This document shows positions 25,258 through 34,643 of a stretch of DNA of 64,000 nucleotides, piece by piece (within the stretch, counting starts at the first letter, position 1; each line of letters opens with the position of its first letter). The notes beneath the pieces were generated by a model that was not told the origin of the DNA, ran no database searches, and worked only from the letters and a program-made list of their open reading frames with translations. This DNA is from Draconibacterium halophilum (GTDB taxonomy: Bacteria > Bacteroidota > Bacteroidia > Bacteroidales > Prolixibacteraceae): the NCBI RefSeq assembly GCF_010448835.1, contig NZ_CP048409.1:4133501-4197500 (forward strand), written 5' to 3'. Position numbers and translations under genes: made by a program.

Positions 25258-26355
25258 ATGAAAAGTATACGACTAGTTTTGCTACTATTGCCGGCATTAT
25301 TATTTTTTGCCGCCTGCTCCGACAATAATAATGAACCTGCTGATCCCACTCTCCTGCCGGAAACAAAAGAACTGATAGCTGCTATGGACCTGTCGCAGTT
25401 ACCTGAAATAGAATTAACGAATCCCACATTTTACAACCATAATAACAATACAAAAGACTTTCTCGACATTATAAAAGCGAACGGAGTGAACACCGTTCGC
25501 CTGCGTTTATGGGTAGATCCTGGTAACGAACACTCGGCTTTCAACGAAGTAAAAACTTTTGCCAAGCAATTAAAATCAAAAGGTTTCGACATCTGGCTAA
25601 CGGTTCATTATTCCGACACCTGGGCTGATCCGGGACAGCAAACCAAACCGGCGCGCTGGAGCAACATTTCTTACGCAGCGTTAAAGGACAGTGTTTATGA
25701 CTACACCCAAAAAATTGTGACTGGAATTTCGCCCGATTATATTCAGCTCGGAAATGAAATTAACAGCGGATTCTTGCACCCCGACGGAAACATTTCGGAT
25801 CAGACTTTCCAGTTTCTGGAGCTGATGGAACAGGGAATTCAAGCCGTTCGCGATATCTCATCTACCACTAAAATTATGATTCATTTTGCCGGAATAGACA
25901 ACGCCGACTGGTTTTTTAATGTGGTTCGTAACCTCGATTACGACATGATTGGATTATCGTATTACCCCATTTGGCATGGCAAAAATTTAACAAGCCTGAA
26001 AACGACCATGACCAACCTGAGCGAAACGTTTAACAAAGAAATCGTTCTGGCAGAAACCGCCTATCCTTTCACACTCGAGTGGAACGACTGGACCAATAAT
26101 ATTGTGGGACAGGAAGATCAACTTATTCTTCCTGATTATCCTGCAACAAAAACAGGTCAGCAACAATTTATGGAACGTATTAAACAAATTACGTTTGATG
26201 AAGTGGACAAAGGCCGTGGTTTTTGTTACTGGGGTGCCGAACTGATCGCCTGGAAAGGGCCGGAAGCCACTGATGCATCGCCATGGGAAAACCAGGCCGT
26301 TTTTGATTTTAACAACAAAGCCCTGCCGGTACTTACTGTATTTGGTGCTGAATAA
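25258..26355 (+). CDS. GH53 arabinogalactan endo-beta-1,4-galactanase, lipoprotein
   Basis: Cuts beta-1,4-galactan side chains of pectin type I arabinogalactan. It is 365 aa. The lipoprotein signal MKSIRLVLLLLPALLFFAAC has lipobox FAAC (Cys20). The (beta/alpha)8 barrel shows GH53 landmarks: NTVRLRLWVDP (~80-90), LTVHYSDTWADPGQQ (~112-126), acid/base Glu167 in QLGNEINSG and nucleophile Glu266 in VLAETAYP, followed by a GFCYWGAE strand. A surface location is likely for a Bacteroidota glycanase lipoprotein but cannot be proved. No SusC/SusD pair is present nearby. A ~135-bp repeat follows the stop. Confidence 0.94.
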   Translation: MKSIRLVLLLLPALLFFAACSDNNNEPADPTLLPETKELIAAMDLSQLPEIELTNPTFYNHNNNTKDFLDIIKANGVNTVRLRLWVDPGNEHSAFNEVKTFAKQLKSKGFDIWLTVHYSDTWADPGQQTKPARWSNISYAALKDSVYDYTQKIVTGISPDYIQLGNEINSGFLHPDGNISDQTFQFLELMEQGIQAVRDISSTTKIMIHFAGIDNADWFFNVVRNLDYDMIGLSYYPIWHGKNLTSLKTTMTNLSETFNKEIVLAETAYPFTLEWNDWTNNIVGQEDQLILPDYPATKTGQQQFMERIKQITFDEVDKGRGFCYWGAELIAWKGPEATDASPWENQAVFDFNNKALPVLTVFGAE

Positions 26356-26372
26356 GCTGACATGGTAATCTT

Positions 26373-26509
26373 TACCCCTTTGGCTGTAGCCATTTCCCCT
26401 CGTGAGGGGAAACATTTATGTAACTAAGCAAGAGACCTTGATGTAAAGTTGAAAGATTATTTAATGCGCGCTTCCCTTTTGAGGGGAGCTCCCGACAGGG
26501 TGAGGGGTA
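26373..26509. repeat. ~135-bp dispersed repeat, copy B (inverted)
   Basis: The reverse complement of the repeat at 19906-20039. It opens with ACCCCTTTGGCTGTAGCC and TTTCCCCTCGTGAGGGGAAA and ends with GGGAGCTCCCGACAGGGTGA then GGGGTAA. The two copies are ~6.3 kb apart and face each other around the PfkB, GH3, MFS and GH53 genes. Confidence 0.75.
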
Positions 26510-26584
26510 AATAGAAAATAAAAATCAGTCATTAGCGTAGCGAATTAATCTTTTATTTTTACCAGCCACTAATAATTCCAACTA

Positions 26585-28249
26585 TTAATACACAAAACTA
26601 CTTCCACCTAAAAACTCGCGCAGTAAAGATGTTGGAGGGATCTCCAAATCATTAATGGGTTTAAAGTACGACAGGAATTCCAGTAAACGTGTGGATTCAA
26701 TATATTCCGGCTGGTTTTCAAGAACAGATTTAAGTATCGGATCGGCATATTTTTTCAGCACTGCCAGCTCATAAATAGTTGCCGAATTAAACATCACATC
26801 GGCATTTTCCTGATACGGGAAGATATTTTTCTCTTCGCCTTTTCGCACTGACGGCCATCGCTTAATTGTTTCTGACGCACGGTAGCCACGGTATCTGCTG
26901 TCGCGAATCATACGGCGCAGCAATCGGTTATCAGCAGTAGAAATATGCGTGTGCTCATCCACCGAAATCTGAGTAAGCGCCGAGATAAAAATCTTAAAAG
27001 TATTTTCCTCATGCACATCTGTCAACAAACCGGGGTTCATTCCATGGATTCCTTCAACGATCAGAATATCATCCTTTTCAAGCTTAAGCGTTTTTCCATT
27101 TTGCATGCGTTTGCCGCTATGAAAATTAAACTTAGGCAAACGAACTTCTTTGCCTTGAAAAAGCTCGAGCAGCTGGTGGTTAAAAAATTCAATATCGATG
27201 GCTTCCAGCGCTTCAAAATCATATTCGCCAAGTTCATCTGTTGGTGTATGTTCGCGATCCACAAAGTAATCGTCGAGCGACACCTGGTAAGGATGCAGTC
27301 CGTTTACAGCGAGCTGAATACTAAGTCGTTTACTAAAAGTTGTTTTTCCCGATGCCGAAGGTCCGGCAACCAATACTACTTTGGTGCCGTTTCCGCGTGC
27401 CGATATCTGGTTGGCAATTTCTGCAATTTTTTTCTCGTGCAAAGCCTCCGATATTTTTATGATATCGCCGCTTCTGTTCTGAAGTGCAAAGTTATTAAGG
27501 CTTGAAATAGTTGAGACATTCAAAATTCCGGCCCAGTCTTTCTGTTCCTGAAAGATCTCATATAGTTTGTCGTGGTATTCAACTTTTCGCAATTTATCAA
27601 AATGCTTGCGTCGCGGTATCTGCAATAATATCCCGTCAAAATACGGTATCACACCAAAATTCGAAATGTAACCGGTTGAAGGCAAAAGGTTACCATAAAA
27701 ATAATCTCCCAAATCATTTAAAAAATAAAGGAAAGAATACAAATGTCCCTGCTGCTCAAACAACTCTGCTTTGTCTTCCAGCCCTTGTTTTGCAAGTAAA
27801 TCAACAGCATGCGAGGTGATCAAACCCTTTTTTACAAACGGAACATCAGCCTCAATAATGGCCTTCATTTCCTGTTTTATGGCAAAAATATCCGACTCTG
27901 ACACTTCGTGTTCCAGTCCCTGCAATTCGCAATAGTAGCCATTGCTAATACCATTTTGCACTTTGAATGCCACATGTGGAAAAATCTCTTTAACGGCGGC
28001 ATATAGCACAAATATTAAACTTCTGATGTACATCCTCACACCATCGGGGTGCGAAAAATCAATAAACTCGATGTGCTTGGGTTTTACCACACAAAACGAA
28101 AGCTCTTTAACCTGGTGATTGACAATAGCACCACAAACGGTATTCTGAAGTTTAATGGTTAAATCTTTACTGATTTCGAGCAACGAAGTGCCCATTGGGT
28201 ATGTATGTGAAGTAAGTGTATTTTGGCAATAAATTTCAACGTCTCGCAT
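26585..28249 (-). CDS. TGS-domain nucleoside (uridine) kinase-like protein
   Basis: A 554-aa fusion common in Bacteroidota. The N-terminal ~60 residues are a TGS-like domain. Residues ~60-230 resemble the editing/catalytic-adjacent part of threonyl-tRNA synthetase (the HPDGVRMYIR region). A uridine kinase/phosphoribulokinase P-loop domain starts at ~285, with Walker A GPSASGKTT at 296-304. Conserved kinase segments are SLDDYFVDREHTP, a FHSGKR loop and ILIVEGIHGMNP. It is likely cytosolic and phosphorylates a nucleoside; the ThrRS-like part is of unknown function. It is transcribed alone after uvrA with a ~115-base gap. Confidence 0.88.
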   Translation of the reverse strand: MRDVEIYCQNTLTSHTYPMGTSLLEISKDLTIKLQNTVCGAIVNHQVKELSFCVVKPKHIEFIDFSHPDGVRMYIRSLIFVLYAAVKEIFPHVAFKVQNGISNGYYCELQGLEHEVSESDIFAIKQEMKAIIEADVPFVKKGLITSHAVDLLAKQGLEDKAELFEQQGHLYSFLYFLNDLGDYFYGNLLPSTGYISNFGVIPYFDGILLQIPRRKHFDKLRKVEYHDKLYEIFQEQKDWAGILNVSTISSLNNFALQNRSGDIIKISEALHEKKIAEIANQISARGNGTKVVLVAGPSASGKTTFSKRLSIQLAVNGLHPYQVSLDDYFVDREHTPTDELGEYDFEALEAIDIEFFNHQLLELFQGKEVRLPKFNFHSGKRMQNGKTLKLEKDDILIVEGIHGMNPGLLTDVHEENTFKIFISALTQISVDEHTHISTADNRLLRRMIRDSRYRGYRASETIKRWPSVRKGEEKNIFPYQENADVMFNSATIYELAVLKKYADPILKSVLENQPEYIESTRLLEFLSYFKPINDLEIPPTSLLREFLGGSSFVY

Positions 28250-28365
28250 AGCTTTTTTTGTCTGTTTCTATTGGTAAATGTATACAAATGCCTTGAGCAA
28301 TTACAGTTGATAACAAAGTTTTTTGGGCGCACCAATCACTCATCAATTTCAGCGAAGAACATATT

Positions 28366-31239
28366 CTACAACCCCAGCTCCCGCTTCAAATATGTGGCTG
28401 TGTACGATTTTTTGTTTTTGCAGATTTCTTCCGGCGTTCCGGCACACAAGATTTTCCCTCCGTGTTTCCCACCTTCCGGACCAATATCGATAATATGATC
28501 GGCAACTTTTATAACATCCATGTTATGCTCGATAACGATTACGGTATTTCCTTTCTCCACCAGTTTATTCAGCACTTCAAGCAATACTCGTACATCCTCG
28601 AAATGCAAACCCGTTGTTGGTTCGTCCAAAATATAAATGGTTTTGCCGGTGTCGCGTTTGGCCAGCTCTGCAGCCAGTTTTACCCGTTGCGATTCGCCTC
28701 CCGAAAGTGTGGTTGACGACTGCCCCAAAGTAATGTAGCCTAAACCAACATCCTGCAAAGTCTTCAGTTTATTGATAATCGACGGAATATGCTCGAAAAA
28801 CTCCACGCCCTGGTTGATCGTCATGTTCAGCACATCGCTGATGGATTTCCCTTTGTAGCGCACTTCTAATGTTTCGCGGTTGTAGCGTTTGCCATTACAT
28901 TTATCGCAATGCACATACACATCGGGTAAAAAGTTCATTTCTATGAGCTTCAGGCCTCCGCCCTGACAATCTTCACATCGACCGCCTTTTACGTTAAACG
29001 AAAAACGTCCTGGTTTATAACCACGGATTTTTGCCTCAGGCAACTGGGCAAACAAACTTCTGATATCGCCAAAAACATTGGTGTAAGTAACAGGGTTTGA
29101 GCGCGGTGTGCGGCCAATCGGCGACTGGTCTACACGAATAACTTTATCAATCAAGTCCAGGCCTTCAACTTTTTTATATGGCAGTGGGTCTTTTAACGAT
29201 TTATAAAAATGCTGACTCAAAATAGGCTGCATTGTATCGTTTATCAATGTGGATTTTCCGGAACCGGAAACACCCGTTACGCAAATAAATTTACCCAACG
29301 GAATTTCAAGCGTTACATTATTCAGGTTATTTCCCGAACACCCTGTAATTTTAAAAATATCAGAATTCCCGTTTCTGCGCACAGCCGGCACTTCAATTTG
29401 TTTTCTGTCGTTAAGGTAATCGGCAGTTAACGATCTGGACTTTAGCACCTCTTTTGGTGTTCCGGCAGCTACTACCTCGCCACCATGACGACCGGCGTGT
29501 GGCCCCATATCAATCAAGTGATCGGCGTGCAACATCGTATCGCGGTCGTGTTCCACTACAATTACCGAGTTACCCGAATCGCGCAATTGTTCCAGAGACT
29601 GAATCAATTTTAGATTATCGCGATGGTGCAATCCAATACTTGGCTCATCCAAAATGTAGAGCACATTTACCAGCTGCGATCCAATTTGCGTAGCTAAACG
29701 AATACGCTGAGATTCGCCACCCGAAAGGCTTTGCGCCGTGCGGTCGAGTGCCAGGTAATTTAATCCCACGCCCAGCATAAAACCAAGGCGGTCGCGGATT
29801 TCTTTGATCACTTCGGCACCAATTTTCAGCTGACGTTCCGTAATACGACTTTCCAAGCCATTCAGCCATTCGCCTAATTCATCGAGATCCAGTTTTGCCA
29901 GCTCTGAAATATTTTTTCCATCGATTTTAAAATGCAGCGATTCCTTTTTCAAGCGCATTCCTTTACAATCCGGGCACTCAATGGTTTTAACAAACTGGTT
30001 AGCCCACTTCTGTGCTGTTTTCGAAGTACTTTCTTCGCGCTGGTTATCGATGTATTTGATTACCCCATCGTAACTCATCATGTAATTCATGCTGTTACCC
30101 AGTGGAGTATTTTTTAACTGAATACGGTCGTTTGTGCCAAACAGCACCTCGTTTAATCCATCTTCAGGAATATCTTTTACCGGCGTTTTTAGAGTGAAAC
30201 CGTGTTTTTCGCCCAATGCCTCAATCTGCCAGAAAATTAGCGTGTTTTTGTAAGGCCCAAGTGGAGCAATTCCGCCTTTATGAATACTTTTATTCTTCTC
30301 GGGCATAATCTTATCCATATCAATCTCGGTAACGCGCCCCAACCCGTTACATTTTGGACAGGCACCCTGTGGCGAGTTAAAAGAAAAGTTATGCGGTGCC
30401 GGTTCGTTGTAGGAAATTCCGGTAGTAGGGCACATCAATAAACGACTGTAGTACTTGGCATCGTTAGTATCGTGATCGAGAATCATCAGAATTCCGTGCC
30501 CGTGTTTCATGGCCGTTTGTACACTGTCTTTCAATCGTTTTGTGCTGGCTTCATCAACCACCAGTTTATCGACAAGAATTTCAATAAAGTGATTTTTATA
30601 CCGATCGACCTTGTGGTTGTGCATCAGTTCGGTCAGCTCACCGTCGATTCGTGCCGTGAGAAATCCTTTTCGGCGAATCTGCTCGAATAGCTCGCGGTAA
30701 TGTCCTTTACGGCCTTTTACTACAGGCGCAAGAATATTTATTCGTTTCCCCGCAAAATCATTCTTAATCAGGTTGATGATTTTTTCTTCGGTGTATTTCA
30801 CCATTTTTTCGCCGGTGTTGTATGAAAACGCCTCGCCGGCGCGGGCATACAACAAACGCAAAAAGTCGTAAATCTCAGTTACCGTACCAACTGTTGAGCG
30901 CGGATTTCGGGTGGTAACTTTTTGTTCGATGGAAATTACCGGGCTCAGACCCGTTATTTTATCTACATCAGGGCGTTCCATATTACCCAAAAACGAACGA
31001 GCATAGGCCGAAAACGTTTCAATGTAACGCCGCTGTCCTTCGGCATAAATGGTATCGAATGCCAGGGATGATTTTCCACTTCCACTCAAGCCGGTTATTA
31101 CCGTTAACTTGTTGCGCGGAATATCAACATCAATATTTCGGAGATTGTGCACGCGGGCTCCCTGAACGCTGATCTTCTCCTCAGATTCAAGCTCAGCAAG
31201 TTGCACTTCGGTATTTGTTTCTACTTTCTTTTTTGTCAT
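28366..31239 (-). CDS. uvrA: UvrABC excision nuclease subunit A
   Basis: The damage-recognition ATPase of nucleotide excision repair, ~957 aa as expected. It has two ABC modules. The first Walker A is GLSGSGKSS at ~50-58 and the second is GVSGSGKST, each with an LSGGESQR(V/I) signature (QSLSGGESQRIRLA, TTLSGGESQRVKLA). Zinc fingers are CPKCNGLGRV in the first half, and CEDCQGGG with CDKCNGKR in the second. The ATG at 31239 is used, since the in-frame TTG nine bases upstream is weaker. Nothing is truncated. Confidence 0.97.
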   Translation of the reverse strand: MTKKKVETNTEVQLAELESEEKISVQGARVHNLRNIDVDIPRNKLTVITGLSGSGKSSLAFDTIYAEGQRRYIETFSAYARSFLGNMERPDVDKITGLSPVISIEQKVTTRNPRSTVGTVTEIYDFLRLLYARAGEAFSYNTGEKMVKYTEEKIINLIKNDFAGKRINILAPVVKGRKGHYRELFEQIRRKGFLTARIDGELTELMHNHKVDRYKNHFIEILVDKLVVDEASTKRLKDSVQTAMKHGHGILMILDHDTNDAKYYSRLLMCPTTGISYNEPAPHNFSFNSPQGACPKCNGLGRVTEIDMDKIMPEKNKSIHKGGIAPLGPYKNTLIFWQIEALGEKHGFTLKTPVKDIPEDGLNEVLFGTNDRIQLKNTPLGNSMNYMMSYDGVIKYIDNQREESTSKTAQKWANQFVKTIECPDCKGMRLKKESLHFKIDGKNISELAKLDLDELGEWLNGLESRITERQLKIGAEVIKEIRDRLGFMLGVGLNYLALDRTAQSLSGGESQRIRLATQIGSQLVNVLYILDEPSIGLHHRDNLKLIQSLEQLRDSGNSVIVVEHDRDTMLHADHLIDMGPHAGRHGGEVVAAGTPKEVLKSRSLTADYLNDRKQIEVPAVRRNGNSDIFKITGCSGNNLNNVTLEIPLGKFICVTGVSGSGKSTLINDTMQPILSQHFYKSLKDPLPYKKVEGLDLIDKVIRVDQSPIGRTPRSNPVTYTNVFGDIRSLFAQLPEAKIRGYKPGRFSFNVKGGRCEDCQGGGLKLIEMNFLPDVYVHCDKCNGKRYNRETLEVRYKGKSISDVLNMTINQGVEFFEHIPSIINKLKTLQDVGLGYITLGQSSTTLSGGESQRVKLAAELAKRDTGKTIYILDEPTTGLHFEDVRVLLEVLNKLVEKGNTVIVIEHNMDVIKVADHIIDIGPEGGKHGGKILCAGTPEEICKNKKSYTATYLKRELGL

Positions 31240-31320
31240 TTTTAGCAATTTCGCGACGCTAACCGTTCCAGCATCACAATCAATACAAGTTTGGGGTGAT
31301 GTAACTTCCTTGATCTTTGT

Positions 31321-32235
31321 TTACAACTCCGGAATTTCTACCCAATATCTTTTTCTTCCGGAATACGTGAGTTCATTCTCTCTCAGCCAGGGGTTAAAAT
31401 CTTTAAACACTTTATAACTCAGTCCTTGCTTTTTTGCATAATCGGCAAAGTTGCCTACCGAACCTTTAATTTCAACCTTTTTTGTTGGAATGATCGGGTA
31501 TTTCTCCTCTTCCGGAATGTAAAAATTATATTTCTCCGGATTTTCTAGAATTAATTTCAACGCCACAATACGGTAAACGTAACGGGCTGTTTCTGTTGTA
31601 ATGAGCAAATCGTAATAATCATCTTCTTTTTGTCGCACAACCTGACGATTAACACCTGTCATTCCGCGATTGTATGCAGCAGCAACCATTGTCCAGTTAC
31701 CAAATTTTTTGTAAGCTCTTTTTATATACTCGCAAGCCACATGCGTTGCTTTTTCAATGTGGTAACGCTCGTCAACCTCACTGTTTATTTCCAGTCCGTA
31801 ATCGGTTGCTGTTCCTTCCATCAGTTGCCAAAAACCAGCAGCGCGCGCCGGCGAAATAGCTCGCGGATTTAATCCGCTTTCGGCTACGGCGAGGTATTTA
31901 AAATCGTCGGGGATACCGTGTGCTTTCAGAATAGGCTCAATGATTGGAAAATAACGCGGCACCAATTTTATATAACGAATGGTTTGCGAGTGAAAATAGG
32001 CATTGGAAAGCAGTTCGCGATCGAGTGCTTCTTTCACATAAAACCGGTCGAGCGGCATTCTTTCTCCGGCAAAACTAACTTGGGACGGCAGCTCAACAGG
32101 TTCGAACTTCACGTCCTTTTGCACTACTACTTCTGTATTCCCCGATTGCGCCGATACCAGAATAACCACTACCACTGCAATGTTCATCGCCACCAAAAAA
32201 GGTGCTAAATATTTCCTCCAAATTTTCTTCTTCAT
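31321..32235 (-). CDS. membrane-anchored lytic transglycosylase (SLT/MltD-like)
   Basis: Cleaves peptidoglycan glycan strands with 1,6-anhydro-MurNAc formation. It is 304 aa. The N-terminal TM/signal anchor is ~10-30 (APFLVAMNIAVVVVILVSAQ). The GH23 SLT domain lies at ~100-215, with catalytic Glu119 in LAVAESGLNP, then ARAAGFWQLMEGTA and the AAAYNRGMTGV motif. C-terminal residues ~255-304 resemble a degenerate LysM-like segment (YAKKQGLSYKVFKDFNPWLR). It works in the periplasm in wall remodelling. It sits alone downstream of the envelope operon, after an intergenic region with two hairpins. Confidence 0.9.
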   Translation of the reverse strand: MKKKIWRKYLAPFLVAMNIAVVVVILVSAQSGNTEVVVQKDVKFEPVELPSQVSFAGERMPLDRFYVKEALDRELLSNAYFHSQTIRYIKLVPRYFPIIEPILKAHGIPDDFKYLAVAESGLNPRAISPARAAGFWQLMEGTATDYGLEINSEVDERYHIEKATHVACEYIKRAYKKFGNWTMVAAAYNRGMTGVNRQVVRQKEDDYYDLLITTETARYVYRIVALKLILENPEKYNFYIPEEEKYPIIPTKKVEIKGSVGNFADYAKKQGLSYKVFKDFNPWLRENELTYSGRKRYWVEIPEL

Positions 32236-32424
32236 TCGTCTACTCTTCCTTTAATTTTTCAAACAGCAAAAATACAATTTTGCCTTGATTCCCAATTGAA
32301 TAATACCGATTAGTATTTAAAATTACTCATTAAATTTACTTTGTTCCTTATCGTATTTCAAATAACTATTGGCAATTTAACAACAATATCCGCGGTTTGA
32401 ATTTTTGTTTAAAAAGGTATAACA

Positions 32425-32456
32425 ACAAAAAAGCCCGACAGTTTGCCGAGCTTGCA
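32425..32456 (-). terminator. intrinsic terminator of the TonB-receptor operon
   Basis: Read on the minus strand: AAGCTCGG...TCGGGCTT followed by six T residues, a G-U-containing stem downstream of the LVIVD gene. It probably ends the operon running from 40805 to 32515. Confidence 0.6.
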
Positions 32457-32463
32457 TGTTTCT

Positions 32464-32500
32464 AATAGTGATACCCTCACTCCGAGTGAGGGCATCACTT
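32464..32500. terminator. double-stem hairpin, GTGATA-type
   Basis: AATAGTGATAC-CCTCACT-CC-GAGTGAGG-GCATCACT matches the element at 15156-15202 at most positions, including both stems. It lies right after the LVIVD gene, ahead of the intrinsic terminator. Confidence 0.6.
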
Positions 32501-32514
32501 TCCTCTATTAATTT

Positions 32515-33798
32515 TTAATCTTCACGATAAACAGGAATGTGACTTACCTGGGTGATATTTTGCAAATCAGAATAATCGTACTGATAAAAACCATCATCGC
32601 CAATCATAAACAGGTAGCCACCAAGCGGAATTACATCGTAAGTGTTGATGCTGGCAAAGTGTGAAATCATATGGTCGTCAATAGCTGTTTTATCTTCGGC
32701 ATCGTAAACTTTAAGCCCCGCATCTCCATCGCATACAAAAAGTACATCGCCATCTATTCCCAGCCCATACGGCTCCTGCATTGGGTACGATGCTATCAGG
32801 TCATTGTCGACATAATCGCCGGCCAGCTCAATCACATCAAGACGGTTTACATCACTACCACAGGTGTTTCCGCCCCGCAATGTTACATAGGCATAACCAT
32901 CGGCAATAACCACGGGATCGCAACTTGTAACGTGCCAGAAATCGCTGACATAAACCGGGTAAGTCGGCACTTCTATGTTGAAGATGCGCATGCCCGATTG
33001 TGTTCCCAGAAACATATGATTGTCGTAAATAAACATCGTTTCAACATTCCAGCCCACATTTTGCTGACCAATCTCAGACGGGCTTTCCGGTGCTTTTACA
33101 TCAAAAACATGAAGGTTGGCCTCATCAACAGCGTATAAATAATCGTCGTATAAACCAAAACGTGCCATTGAACCTCCAACGCCAAATGTACTGGTTTGTC
33201 CTCCCCCGTTACTCAAACCGAAAGAACCATCCATCATGGCATTCTCTGTAAAACCCCATCTGTAAATCGGATAATAATGGTATTCCATTTCTTGGCGCAC
33301 CTTTTTAATTTCCCATCCGGTAACCACTCCTTTTTCTTCATCCACTTCGCCAAAACGATAATCTTCATCGGCAGGGGGCAAAGTGTAAGGCAAAACGTCC
33401 TCAACACGTTCAACTTCTATCGGGTTATTTATATCGCTAATATCGATGGCAACCAGGTCGATATAACTATCGGCATAAAGAATATTCTCTTTTATAGCAA
33501 TGTCAACATTTCCGGGTATTTCGATAAACCCCATATTTTGCGGATCGGCCGGATTTTGATTGTCGATAATGTGCACTCCTTCAAACTCCTCAACAATAAA
33601 AAGATAGCCGTCTTTAAAATAGATTTTACCCGGATTTACCAAGTCGCGCGATCCTGCAGATTTAACACCTTCACGCAGATCTTCATACGACAGGTAAACA
33701 GGAGAATTGGCTGTAAACTCTTCGGTGTATTCATCCATACACGCCGTAAAGGCAAGTGCAAGAAACAGTAGTAGAAATATATTTTTGATTGTCTTCAT
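32515..33798 (-). CDS. LVIVD-repeat beta-propeller lipoprotein
   Basis: A 427-aa exported protein with lipobox FTAC (Cys20). Residues ~60-425 form a series of LVIVD-type blades: LFIVEEFEGVHIIDNQNP, DLVAIDISDINNP, LHVFDVKAPESPSEIG, MRIFNIEVPTYPVYVS and LKVYDAEDKTAID. Each has the D(I/V)xxPxxP turn typical of the family. Such propellers are found on Bacteroidota surface lipoproteins with unknown ligands. It is the last gene of the TonB-receptor operon, 12 bases after the outer-membrane protein gene. A binding or capture role at the cell surface is inference. Confidence 0.85.
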   Translation of the reverse strand: MKTIKNIFLLLFLALAFTACMDEYTEEFTANSPVYLSYEDLREGVKSAGSRDLVNPGKIYFKDGYLFIVEEFEGVHIIDNQNPADPQNMGFIEIPGNVDIAIKENILYADSYIDLVAIDISDINNPIEVERVEDVLPYTLPPADEDYRFGEVDEEKGVVTGWEIKKVRQEMEYHYYPIYRWGFTENAMMDGSFGLSNGGGQTSTFGVGGSMARFGLYDDYLYAVDEANLHVFDVKAPESPSEIGQQNVGWNVETMFIYDNHMFLGTQSGMRIFNIEVPTYPVYVSDFWHVTSCDPVVIADGYAYVTLRGGNTCGSDVNRLDVIELAGDYVDNDLIASYPMQEPYGLGIDGDVLFVCDGDAGLKVYDAEDKTAIDDHMISHFASINTYDVIPLGGYLFMIGDDGFYQYDYSDLQNITQVSHIPVYRED

Positions 33799-33810
33799 TT
33801 CCTAAGTTTT

Positions 33811-34581
33811 TTAGTTGAAAATAATACCGACTTTAACGGTAACACGGTTGTAGTCAATATCGAGCGAATAGTCATTTTCGCCATCGTAATTCAGGCGATG
33901 AAACTGGTAGCCAACAGCAAAGTTCATCCCAAATGTTTGTGAAAACATTTGCTGAAATCCGACACCGGGATTAATCAGCACACCGCCTTTGCAATCGAAA
34001 CCATTTTCTCCGATTTCGTTTGGCCATGGCGCAAAACTGCTCCACATGGGGTACACATCGTAATAAATTTCGTTGGAGTCTTCGATGGGAACCTGGTAAC
34101 CTGCTTTCAGAAAAACATAGGGTGAGGTTTGCTGTTTTCTGAAACGGTATTCTAAATTGGCGAACACCGGCATGTACGTTTCTTTCAGAAATTCAACACC
34201 AAAACCAAGTCCGGCCGAAAAGTTTGGATTTATAACATAGTTGGCCGACCCGGTAATGGAGAATGGTGCGGTTTGGCTGTTATCGGAATTTCCGGCCAGA
34301 ACTCCCAGTTCGGTTCTGAAAAACCATTTGATATCCGAAACCGCTTCTTCGTCGAACATCGTTTTTCCTTCGCGCTTTGAGGCAATATGATCCACTTCAT
34401 CAGCATCGAAAATCCATACATTCCCGGCTGATTCTATTTTCAATTGTTTTCTGTCGTTGAAATAGGAATATTTTCCTTTAATTATGGAACCGTTTTTCAG
34501 GTAGACATGACCTTTTTCGGATTGTGCAAAAACGGAAAGCGACAATACCGATATACATAGCAGCAGAATAATTTTCTTCAT
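33811..34581 (-). CDS. outer-membrane beta-barrel-like protein
   Basis: A 256-aa protein with a signal peptide at 1-19 (ends SVFAQ). Residues ~22-75 form a small domain (GHVYLKNGSIIKGKYSYFND) that looks like an Sm/HFQ-like or BOFC-type strand unit often seen before Bacteroidota barrels. From ~85 it alternates aromatic-Gly strands (GLGFGVEFLKE, PVFANLEYRFR, VFLKAGYQVP, VGFQQMF, AVGYQFHRL) and ends VKVGIIFN, as expected for an eight-stranded OmpA/OprF-type barrel. Fifth gene of the operon. Its role is unknown. Confidence 0.78.
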   Translation of the reverse strand: MKKIILLLCISVLSLSVFAQSEKGHVYLKNGSIIKGKYSYFNDRKQLKIESAGNVWIFDADEVDHIASKREGKTMFDEEAVSDIKWFFRTELGVLAGNSDNSQTAPFSITGSANYVINPNFSAGLGFGVEFLKETYMPVFANLEYRFRKQQTSPYVFLKAGYQVPIEDSNEIYYDVYPMWSSFAPWPNEIGENGFDCKGGVLINPGVGFQQMFSQTFGMNFAVGYQFHRLNYDGENDYSLDIDYNRVTVKVGIIFN

Positions 34582-34643
34582 AATGTTTTTTGTTTTTATG
34601 AAGATGCAAAGTGCTGCGCTGAGGTTGCGTTAAACAAAAGTTT

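Noticed and set aside
21306..26355. A classical polysaccharide utilisation locus with SusC/SusD
   Set aside because: No SusC/SusD pair is adjacent; the TonB receptor at 38088 is ~12 kb away, has a DUF4249 partner and is in another operon.
26555..26575. AGCCACTAATAA near the nucleoside kinase end, similar to the GAGCCACTAA leader word
   Set aside because: The ATGTAATA partner at the right spacing is absent and the downstream gene reads the other way, so the match is probably chance.
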